Of a stretch of 64,000 bases of DNA, positions 17,705-24,593 are shown piece after piece. The stretch's first letter is position 1. Each line of letters starts with the position of its first letter. The stretch is from the NCBI GenBank assembly GCA_027487775.1, contig JAIYCY010000025.1, positions 1 through 64,000 on the forward strand, read 5' to 3'. Source of the DNA: Planctomycetaceae bacterium. GTDB taxonomy: Bacteria > Planctomycetota > Phycisphaerae > Tepidisphaerales > Tepidisphaeraceae. Position numbers and translations under genes: made by a program. The notes below the pieces were generated by a model. It did no database searches. It was given only the letters and a program-made list of their open reading frames with translations, and had not been told where the DNA came from.

Positions 17705-18099
17705 TGAGCCAGAGAGTGGGAAGGGAGCCGTTTCGAGACGCGAAACGATCGCCTCTCGAACAGGGCACTCGATCGCATCCACCGACCGCCGACGTACGTC
17801 ATGTCGGCCGATCGTGTACACGATGACGCCCCTGGGCCTGCATCCTGCAGTGCCCTCGCAAGCGTCCGGGATGACTCACGATCGATTCATCAACGCGACA
17901 AAACCGATCGTGCATGAGCAACTGTCAACCCGGCTGCGTGCGTCATGTCGGAAGCGTTCCGTCCGACGACGTTGATCTATGATTCGATCCCGAGCGATGC
18001 AAGGACGTCGTCGCGGATTCATGGCATGCAGTTATCAGTACACCCAGTGCCGATTTGTCACAGCGATTTTGTATTGCGTGTGCCCGATCGAATGGTAGT

Positions 18100-18780
18100 C
18101 TGATCCTTGTTGTCAGGGACGTCTGCAGCGGCCCGACAACCGGCGGATGATCAGATGAGTCGAATGCGTTTGACGAATCGATCAACCGTGCGAATCGTGC
18201 CCGCGGAGGCGTCCGGGGCATAAGAGCCCGGCGGTCCGGCGCGTGACACGCAGACCGAGTTCCGTCCACGAGGGCGGCTCAGTCCCGATCGACGTGGCCC
18301 GTCTTGCGAGACGTGCGTCAGACTCGGGACACCAGATCTGCGATCGCCACGCATCCGGATGACGGCTCGGCAAACCTGACGGCGGAGTGCTCGTGAGAAC
18401 TACCGATGTCAGCATCGAAGCGATTCGATCTGCATCAATCCATGGTTCTCAATACCGTCACTCCCCCGCCCATTCTGAGGGAGGTGATTCGTGAACCTTT
18501 TATGCAGTGGAGAATCGCTGTAGGCAGATTCGACGTTGAAGGGGCTTCCGCCCGATCGGCGGACCGACCCCCGAGCCGAATGCGCGACTGCCTGAGCAGT
18601 CCACATCGTACAACTTAATGTCAGCACCCAACGTGCCGCATCAAACCGGCACGCAATCACACGACGCAACTCCGATTGCGTCACGCAGAATTCAAAGAGG
18701 CTTCGGGCAAAATCAACGTCCAGAAGCCACCAACTGCCGCCCCCGATCGCCCAAAAAACGGTCGGGGGTGTTTCTTGTTG
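18100..18780 (+). ncRNA. Candidate structured non-coding RNA, family unknown
   Basis: The 1.39 kb from 17648 to 19036 hold no convincing protein gene. Within them, nested complementary segments are dense. Hairpin A: 18100-18105/18149-18154 enclosing 18109-18118/18132-18140. Hairpin B: 18282-18288/18324-18330, 18291-18294/18316-18319 and 18300-18304/18309-18313. Rod C: 18410-18419/18529-18538 (9 of 10 pairs), 18420-18426/18512-18518, 18430-18435/18502-18507, 18444-18448/18493-18497 and 18458-18465/18479-18487. Hairpin D: 18547-18552/18558-18563. Hairpin E: 18586-18591/18596-18601. A terminator closes the set. The plus strand is favoured by the terminator T-tract and by one G-U pair in rod C. 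I found no RNase P, tmRNA or SRP RNA consensus motif. The boundaries are guesses and high GC makes chance hairpins common. Confidence 0.35.
18740..18780 (+). terminator. Intrinsic terminator
   Basis: CCCCCGATCG and CGGTCGGGGG pair (seven G-C rich pairs, one mismatch, two more pairs) around a CCCAAAAAA loop, followed by TGTTTCTTGTTG. No protein gene ends nearby on the plus strand; the nearest, the glycosyltransferase, stops 1.1 kb upstream. A separate transcript therefore probably ends here. Confidence 0.6.
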
Positions 18781-19036
18781 ATCTGACCCCCAAAACTCCA
18801 ATCCTGGGAACGTCTCGCGCTGAGATCAGATTGGTTGAGATCAGATCGTTGGTGTCGTCTTCGATGACAATTGTTTGCGGAACATCAGGGTGAGACGTGT
18901 CTCGACGTGTAAGGAGCCTCTTGCCGCACGCTTCGCGACACCGCATCGGCTTTGCGAAGGGTTGCGTTGCTGCGCGACGTTTGACTTCGCATCGCGGTGG
19001 AATCGAGTACCATCCCGGACAGCCGAAGACGTCGCC

Positions 19037-19762
19037 ATGTTCCGATTTCGCAAGAACAAATCCGCATCGCGTTCGGGCCCCCATGCACGCGACGCCTCCG
19101 CCTCGCCCGCCGATCAGGCTGCGTCCGCTGACCCTGCCCGTTCGTCGAGTCCCTCGACGTCTTCGTCGAGTCCCTCGACGTCTTCGTCGACTTCATCGAC
19201 GTCTTCGTCAAAGCAACCGACGCACGACACAACGACTGGCGGTGCCGTTCCTGGCGTGGCGGACGTGGGTCCGCGTGTTTCGACGAAGCTTTGCACCTCG
19301 AAATACACCGGCCGTTACCCAACGGTCGGTCTCTTCGACACCCGATCACGCGAAGCATGGTTCTGTAAACCACGCGACGGCCAGGCCATCCGAACCAGCC
19401 ACGCCGCTCTCATCACCGGCGTCGATGATGCCACCGGCACCGTGTGGAAAGACCGCTTCCTCTGTTTTTGGTTTTACACACCCAACACCGGCTCGGGACT
19501 TATCCTCGGCTACCCCATCGACTGGGACGAAGCCCACCTTCTCGTCCGCGTCGATCCGCATTGGGACTATGACCGACAACGCGCAATCCCGCCCGAATTG
19601 TCAGATCAAATCGAAGCCAACCTCGAACGACAAATGAAGCACGGCGAGCGCGTCGCCAACATCATTCGCGACGCAAAGCCCGGATACACATTCCATGTCC
19701 ACTACGTCGCATCGCGAGCCGCCGACAGCATGTTTTACGCACGACGCGTGGCATCCACGTAG
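19037..19762 (+). CDS. Hypothetical protein with Ser/Thr/Pro-rich repeat segment
   Basis: The ATG at 19037 gives 241 residues beginning MFRFRKNKSASRSG. Residues about 15-75 are low-complexity and basic to Ser-rich, with the SSPSTSS units encoded by a 21-bp tandem repeat. From about residue 85 the protein becomes globular: YTGRYPTVGLFDTRSREAWF, WKDRFLCFWFYTPNTGSGL, and a C-terminal HVHYVASRAADSMFYARR. No membrane helix, signal peptide or catalytic motif is evident, and I do not recognise the family. The frame stays open upstream to 18875, but that part has unlikely amino acid composition. Confidence 0.55.
   Translation: MFRFRKNKSASRSGPHARDASASPADQAASADPARSSSPSTSSSSPSTSSSTSSTSSSKQPTHDTTTGGAVPGVADVGPRVSTKLCTSKYTGRYPTVGLFDTRSREAWFCKPRDGQAIRTSHAALITGVDDATGTVWKDRFLCFWFYTPNTGSGLILGYPIDWDEAHLLVRVDPHWDYDRQRAIPPELSDQIEANLERQMKHGERVANIIRDAKPGYTFHVHYVASRAADSMFYARRVAST
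19142..19204. repeat. 21-bp in-frame tandem repeat, three units
   Basis: TCGTCGAGTCCCTCGACGTC-type units start at 19142, 19163 and 19184; the first two are identical and the third has diverged. Each adds seven Ser/Thr/Pro residues to the encoded protein. Confidence 0.9.
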
Positions 19763-19779
19763 AGCGATGCTTTCCAACA

Positions 19780-20679
19780 TCAGCGTCTCCGCATCGCAAG
19801 ACATCCGAGAGATCCGATGAGAATGAATGTTGACGGCTCGGGAATCGGCGTTCCGCTGAGGGCAAACGGCAACGCCATCGGCTGATCAAAGAAGCCGGTC
19901 TGGGTCGATCCGACGAGTTCCCAGCGAATCTCGCGACTCTCAAACCAGGTCGTCACTTGCTGCCCATTGATGGTTGCGGGTGCGTATTGACGAGCGTTGA
20001 GGTTCACCGCGCTCTCACGCGGCGTGACGAGCGGAACAACCACCTGTGTTGCAGACGTGCTGTTGGGCACCACCACGCCCGCGAGTGACCATTCGAGCCA
20101 GTACGTCCCGGCCTCAAGTCGTCCGCCGTTCGGTAAACCGTCCAATGAGAAGTCGTATGAGAAGATTCGACGGGTCGAGCCCGACGTGCTGCTGCCGAGT
20201 TGCCGAAAGCCGACAAACTCACTGGCTGTCACATTCACTTCGATCGGGGAACTCAACACTGGCTGAGGCAGCGGATTCGGAATCGGCTGCGGCGAAAGTG
20301 AATCGAAGGGCGCGCTGGTCCACAGATTGATTTTCGCACTCGTGATCGTCGGCAAGGTCTGACTCGATTGGAAGGCGAAGAGCTTGACCGAGTCCAAATC
20401 CCAGCCCCCCGCCGGCACGGTAAAATCCTCCGCCACGCGAATCCCGAAAGCCGTCGTCGCGCTGATGCCGGGCGTGGTCGAGACGAGCGATGAATTCGGA
20501 ACCGGCTGCGGTCGACTGATCGGCTGACCTGCAATAGCGCCCGTCCCGCCCGTCGGATCCGTGATGACAGGCCCGTTGTTCCACAGCACCGATAACGCCC
20601 CCGCACCCAACGCCGTCGATCCAAACGCCAAACCCACCAACGCAACACCACTCGCCATCACTGCATCTCGTACTCGCAT
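19780..20679 (-). CDS. Secreted PEP-CTERM protein
   Basis: The 299-residue product begins MRVRDAVMASGVALVGLAFG with likely cleavage after ALGAGA. It ends TPIPEPSTFILIGSLGCL followed by AMRRR: the PEP motif, hydrophobic helix and Arg cluster recognised by exosortase. The body (DFTVPAGGWDLDSVKLFAFQ, YDFSLDGLPNGGRLEAGTYWLEWSL with a break) looks like a beta-sandwich, perhaps carbohydrate-binding, but no named domain is certain. The start at 20679 is fixed by GAGGAGAGAAC directly before the ATG, the same leader as in the gene at 3165. Longer in-frame upstream sequence looks non-coding. Confidence 0.75.
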   Translation of the reverse strand: MRVRDAVMASGVALVGLAFGSTALGAGALSVLWNNGPVITDPTGGTGAIAGQPISRPQPVPNSSLVSTTPGISATTAFGIRVAEDFTVPAGGWDLDSVKLFAFQSSQTLPTITSAKINLWTSAPFDSLSPQPIPNPLPQPVLSSPIEVNVTASEFVGFRQLGSSTSGSTRRIFSYDFSLDGLPNGGRLEAGTYWLEWSLAGVVVPNSTSATQVVVPLVTPRESAVNLNARQYAPATINGQQVTTWFESREIRWELVGSTQTGFFDQPMALPFALSGTPIPEPSTFILIGSLGCLAMRRR

Positions 20680-21003
20680 GTTCTCTCCTCTACAAAAAAG
20701 AAAGCCGACATCACTCCGAACCAAGCTATAACCGAGACGATCTACGCCTCCCAAGTCGATAGCATGATCCTTAAGGCGATTTCCCCCGCGGCAACTGACC
20801 GCAGACCCCTCAAGTCCGCCACAAACCAAATCCCAGAAGACACTAACAATCAGACCTTACAAGATAGCCAGATATGCCATCCTGAATTCACAGCAGAATC
20901 CTCTCGCGGTTGAACCCCTCCGATGGCCCTTCCCATCACCCTGCCCGACTCACACAACTCGCACGACTCAAGTCCACCCCACTCACACGCCGATGATCTC
21001 TCC

Positions 21004-21216
21004 ATGGACGTATCCACTGCAGTCGCGATGAAGCAGGCTGAGACGATGTCGAAGGTCCAGTTTGCTGTTGCGCGAAAGATGCTCGACAACCAGCAGATTC
21101 AAGGCGCCGCAGTCGTCAAGCTCATCGAGGCCGCCAGCCAGAACACGGTCAAGGCGGGCGACGCCCTCGTCGCCAGCGCCACCGGGCTCGGCGGGCAGGT
21201 TGATACTTACGCCTGA
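21004..21216 (+). CDS. YjfB-like putative motility protein
   Basis: Starting at the ATG at 21004 gives 70 residues, MDVSTAVAMKQAETMSKVQF onward, mostly one amphipathic helix with a C-terminal tail. It fits the YjfB/DUF motility family, small proteins often encoded with flagellar genes and controlled by SigD in Bacillus. An in-frame ATG at 20923 would add 27 His/Ser-rich residues that do not resemble the family. Neither ATG has a good ribosome-binding site. It lies 15 kb from the flagellar cluster, so the link to motility is inference. Confidence 0.65.
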   Translation: MDVSTAVAMKQAETMSKVQFAVARKMLDNQQIQGAAVVKLIEAASQNTVKAGDALVASATGLGGQVDTYA

Positions 21217-21218
21217 GT

Positions 21219-21248
21219 CATCTGCCCCTAGCCATCTGCCCCTAACCA
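21219..21248. repeat. 14-bp direct repeat, two units
   Basis: CATCTGCCCCTA followed by GC or AC occurs twice in tandem just after the YjfB-like stop codon. Confidence 0.6.
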
Positions 21249-21370
21249 TCTCCATCGCCCTCAGCGTCGACCAAGGACTCCTCGCGGGGTCCTTCTTCGT
21301 TGCTTGCATCACTCCAGATCGCCTGCTCGAAATCCCCTTCCCCACTGGCCAAGAGAGAAGTGCCAAAGGC

Positions 21371-21405
21371 AAGAGCCGCGCCTTGAACAGCGCGGCTCTT
21401 TTGTG
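21371..21405. terminator. Terminator between YjfB-like gene and rplT
   Basis: AAGAGCCGCGC and GCGCGGCTCTT form an 11-bp perfect stem with an 8-base loop, followed by TTTG on the plus strand. On the minus strand it lies about 45 bases after the rplT stop, so it could serve both convergent genes. Confidence 0.75.
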
Positions 21406-21449
21406 ATGACGACCTGTGTGATGACGATGGGGAACCCGATCGATGCCGT

Positions 21450-21827
21450 TCAGGCGGCCTTCTTCGACGGATTCGCCAGGTGCGGTCGGATCTTGTCGAT
21501 GACGGCTTCGAAAGCCTTGGGATCAGCGACTGCGAGTTCGGCGAGCATTTTTCGGTTCAGCTCGATGCCCGCGAGCGCGAGGGCGGGGACGAGTTGGCTG
21601 TAGCGGATGCCGACCAACCGACAGGCCGCCGACAGACGTGTGATCCAGAGCGCGCGGAAGTTTCGCTTCTTTTGCTTGCGGTGCACGGTCGCGTAAACGC
21701 CGGCCTTGCGGACGAATTCCTTGGCCACGCGATAGAGCGTGCCGGGTCCGCGAGAGAAGCCCTTGGCTCGACGCAGGACGCGTTTGCGCTTGCGGCTGTG
21801 AACAACACCATTCTTGGTACGAGACAT
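21450..21827 (-). CDS. rplT: 50S ribosomal protein L20
   Basis: The 125-residue basic protein matches L20 throughout: MSRTKNGVVHSRKRKRVLRR, the KGFSRGPGTLYRVAKE stretch, KKRNFRALWITRLSAACR and GIELNRKMLAELAV. Length is close to the usual 115-120. L20 binds 23S rRNA and is needed for early 50S assembly. In many bacteria it represses its own operon by binding a leader RNA. The 310-base gap to rpmI is much longer than usual. Confidence 0.97.
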   Translation of the reverse strand: MSRTKNGVVHSRKRKRVLRRAKGFSRGPGTLYRVAKEFVRKAGVYATVHRKQKKRNFRALWITRLSAACRLVGIRYSQLVPALALAGIELNRKMLAELAVADPKAFEAVIDKIRPHLANPSKKAA

Positions 21828-22137
21828 GACACAAACCTTTCTAGCATGACCGATCGGGATTCATCCGAATCAACCGATGAGGTCAAAACCACCATTCACC
21901 GAGTCAGAGGCCATTATTCCCCTTCATCGCCCGCCATTTTGTGCAGGCTGTCGGCTCGACCGGTTTTGGCCGGGGAAGCCGAGCGACGCGGTCAGACGTC
22001 GCGGGGAGGCATGACTGCGTCCGGAACGCCCGGACGCTCGTGGGGTAGCGGGTCTTGGCTTGCCTTGCATGGTCGGGTGATCGATTTTGGAATTGATCGA
22101 CCCGATGCGCTGGGAGCCATCCCGCAGTCGGACAGCC
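21828..22137 (-). other. Structured rpmI-rplT spacer, no gene
   Basis: No reading frame is convincing here. On the minus strand two hairpins are visible: CGTCCGG/CCGGACG with a 5-base loop (22018-22036), and CGGCT-CCGG pairing with CCGG-AGCCG around an AAAA-containing loop (about 21948-21977). It may hold an L20-responsive element or an internal promoter; nothing identifies it as either. Confidence 0.3.
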
Positions 22138-22419
22138 TCAGGCCGCCGACGTTTCGCTCATGGCCTTGATCTTGGCGGCCAGAGCGCGTTCGTGGGCGAC
22201 CTTGCGCGGACGCAGGCCGGTCAGGCCCATATATTCGCGCAGGTTTTCGGCGTGTCCTTCGAACATGATCTGCGGCCGACGAATGCGACGTTTCATCGCT
22301 GCCGATCGAACGCTGCGACGATGGCTGTTAAAGCCGCTCATTCGCTTGACCTTGCCCGTGCCGGTCACCTTGAATCGCTTTGCCACGCCCTTGCAGGGCT
22401 TGTAAGTCTTGGTCGCCAT
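22138..22419 (-). CDS. rpmI: 50S ribosomal protein L35 with C-terminal extension
   Basis: The ATG at 22419, with AGGA upstream, starts MATKTYKPCKGVAKRFKVTG, and TGKVKRMSGFNSHRRSVRS follows, which is the L35 pattern. L35 is normally about 65 residues. Here 93 residues are encoded, with an extra tail of about 35 residues after the RRIRRPQIM region, rich in charged residues (ENLREYMGLTGLRPRKVAHE). infC, which usually precedes rpmI, is absent upstream: 635 bases without a gene separate it from rpsI. Confidence 0.88.
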   Translation of the reverse strand: MATKTYKPCKGVAKRFKVTGTGKVKRMSGFNSHRRSVRSAAMKRRIRRPQIMFEGHAENLREYMGLTGLRPRKVAHERALAAKIKAMSETSAA

Positions 22420-22572
22420 CACACACCATTCCTAAAAGTCGAATCCAAACGTTCAAACCTAAACAGGAGCCTTGCAAAGACTCCGGAAAAGTCGAGCCGC
22501 ATAGAATAACCGATCCACCCACCCTTTTGCAAATCCCATTATTTGTCTCCGCACGCGATATCCCGTCATGGA

Positions 22573-22780
22573 TACTGGCGCGCTGCGCCCCTGCGTCCTC
22601 ATGCGCGCAGCGCAAAATGAGATTTTTCCGAAGATTGCCCAGAATAGGCGATTTTGAGGGGTTCTCTCCGTGATCGAGCACCTGTTCGAGTCGATTTCAC
22701 GGTCTACAAACCGACGATTTGGCAGCGCTCGCGTGCGCGTTCGGGTGAGTTCGGGAGCGCGTTGCGCCTGCTCGCGCACC
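22573..22780 (-). repeat. Composite intergenic element, copy B
   Basis: The 635-base gap between rpsI and rpmI holds no gene but contains, on the minus strand, the same two-part element found at 815-1034. A GTGCGCGAG-type block (22780 down to 22715) is followed 98 bases later by the palindromic 44-mer (22616 down to 22573). The palindromic stem keeps nine of its ten pairs. In both copies the element follows the end of a gene on its own strand and precedes another gene on that strand. Confidence 0.6.
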
Positions 22781-23054
22781 GACCGCCTGGCGGGCGGCGA
22801 TTCTGGCGCGGATGGATCGCGGCCTGAAGGCGGGACGATAGGTTGAGCCCTGGATGAGCGGCCGTTGAGGCGAGGAAGAACGCCTAAGGAGAGACGCGAA
22901 TCGGTGGAGTGCGACGACAGACGCGCAATGAAAGACGCTCGGCCGAGTGAGCCGAGCGCCATGGGATACAGGATCGTAGTGGCTTTGTCGTGTCGAGCGT
23001 GGATTTTCGGTTCGCCCGTGTGGGGCAAGCGTAACATCCGCGACGCACGCGGGA

Positions 23055-23480
23055 TCAGCGCTTGCTGAACTGGAAGCGGCGACGTGCGCCACGCTGGCCG
23101 TACTTCTTTCGTTCTTTCATGCGACTGTCACGGGTGAGGAAGCCGGCTTGGCGCATGGCGGGTGCGAGGTTGGCATCGAACTTGATGAGTGCCCGGGCCA
23201 GACCCAAGACGATCGCGCCTGCCTGGCTGGAGAGTCCACCGCCGTCACAGCTGGCATGGACGTCGACCTTGCCGCCGAGGTTGCTGACTTCGAGCGGGCC
23301 GAAGATCTGCTTGCGGTCACGTTCGTTGACGAGGTAGTCGTTGAGTTCGCGTTTGTTGACGCTGATCTTGCCCGAGCCGGTGACGACCCGGACGCGGGCG
23401 ACAGAGGTCTTGCGACGGCCGGTGCCCCAGAGGAAACCGGTCTTGCTTGCAGGAGCTTCGAGGGTGGTGGTTTCGGACAT
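23055..23480 (-). CDS. rpsI: 30S ribosomal protein S9
   Basis: The ATG at 23480 gives 141 residues: a short N-terminal extension MSETTTLEAPASKTG, then GTGRRKTSVARVRVVTGSG, SSQAGAIVLGLARALI and the C-terminal tail ending RFQFSKR, all diagnostic of S9. The tail reaches the P-site tRNA on the 30S head. It follows rplM on the same strand, the normal L13-S9 operon order, although the 154-base spacer is longer than usual and contains a tandem repeat. Confidence 0.97.
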   Translation of the reverse strand: MSETTTLEAPASKTGFLWGTGRRKTSVARVRVVTGSGKISVNKRELNDYLVNERDRKQIFGPLEVSNLGGKVDVHASCDGGGLSSQAGAIVLGLARALIKFDANLAPAMRQAGFLTRDSRMKERKKYGQRGARRRFQFSKR

Positions 23481-23590
23481 TGTGGTTTCTTCTTTGGTTT
23501 GATTCTTCGTGCGATTTGCAGTTTGAACGATTCGACTTGGGCTTCGCGTTGACTTTGCCGGGCTTCGACCCGCGAAGGCTCGTGACAGCG

Positions 23591-23632
23591 AGCGGGCCGT
23601 TTGAAGCAGGCCGTTTGGAGCGGGCCGTTTAG
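23591..23632. repeat. 14-bp tandem repeat between rplM and rpsI
   Basis: Three units of AGCGGGCCGTTTGA type start at 23591, 23605 and 23619, ending two bases from the rplM stop codon. Confidence 0.85.
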
Positions 23633-23634
23633 AG

Positions 23635-24063
23635 TTAGAGGGACAGGGGCTTGGGTTGCTGTGCCGCGTGGGGGTGTTCACCGCCGCGATAGATTTTGAG
23701 CTTGAGGAGCATGTCACGCGCGAGTTTGTTTTTGGGCAGCATGCGCTTGACGGCGAGTTGGAGGAGTCGCTCGGGATGATCTTCGTGCATGCGTTTGAAG
23801 CTATACACCTTGCGACCGCCGGCGTAACCGGTGTAGCGATCGTATTCGATTTCGTTGGCTTTGTTGCCGGTCACGCGGATTTTGTCGGCGTGCGTGACGA
23901 TGACGAAATCGCCCGTATCGACGTGAGGTGTGTAGGTCGGCTTATGCTTGCCTTGCAGGATGACAGCCAAGCGGGCGGCCAATCGACCGAGCACCTTGTC
24001 GGATGCGTCTACAACGTGCCATTCCTTTTTGAGTTCGCCTGGCTTGGCGAGATACGTGCTCAT
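23635..24063 (-). CDS. rplM: 50S ribosomal protein L13
   Basis: The 142-residue protein starts MSTYLAKPGELKKEWHVVDA at the ATG at 24063, preceded by GAGG at a normal distance. VLGRLAARLAVILQGKHKP, TGDFVIVTHADKIRVTG and the VKRMLPKNKLARDML segment are the conserved L13 blocks. L13 binds 23S rRNA early in 50S assembly. It heads the rplM-rpsI pair. An upstream in-frame extension has no family similarity. Confidence 0.97.
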   Translation of the reverse strand: MSTYLAKPGELKKEWHVVDASDKVLGRLAARLAVILQGKHKPTYTPHVDTGDFVIVTHADKIRVTGNKANEIEYDRYTGYAGGRKVYSFKRMHEDHPERLLQLAVKRMLPKNKLARDMLLKLKIYRGGEHPHAAQQPKPLSL

Positions 24064-24593
24064 CGCAAATCCTCTAGCTAATGTCCTCGAGCGGTCGCAT
24101 TGAAGCGGTCGCACGAGAACGAAAACCGATCGGGAAGCCGCCACCGTCTATTCGACGACGCCCCCCATCACACAATTCCGTGTGCTGACGCCCGTGAACG
24201 TCCGCATTCGGGGGAATCGGGGAAGATACCGCGCGATGCCCGCGATTCAAGCATCTACCCCACGATTTCGACACGCACGGCCCGCGACACTGCTGTTCCC
24301 CCCGCCGGCCGGCATCCCACACCCCACCCATCACCCATCGCCGCCCGCCCGCCCGATCCACGCTGCCCCACTCGACCGACAGCCAACACGACACCCCAAA
24401 AATTCGCCGACGGGATTTTATGCAGCACCACAACTTTAACCTAAATCATGCCAACGTGGTCAGCCAATGCCACCCAATCGGATCGTTGTGCCGGCGAGCA
24501 AATGACCTTGCATTATCGGCCCAGATAGGCCATACTACCGGACATCGTCCAATGGCAAAGGGGGAATGTGCCGGAATTATGAGGAGCAGCAGA
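24064..24593. other. Divergent intergenic region between rplM and the subtilase gene
   Basis: These 530 bases hold no gene I can support. The stretch 24290-24400 is strongly C-rich on the plus strand. The region must contain the rplM promoter (minus) and the protease promoter (plus), but no hexamer pair is convincing. Confidence 0.4.

Noticed and set aside
18409-18801. 130-codon frame on the minus strand
   Set aside because: No ribosome-binding site, mixed composition and overlap with the structured RNA candidate; not supported as a gene.
17648-19036. RNase P RNA, tmRNA, SRP RNA or tRNA
   Set aside because: Looked for GAGGAAAGTCC, the tmRNA tag region, the AGGTCCGGAAGGAAGC motif and T-loop patterns on both strands by eye; none found.
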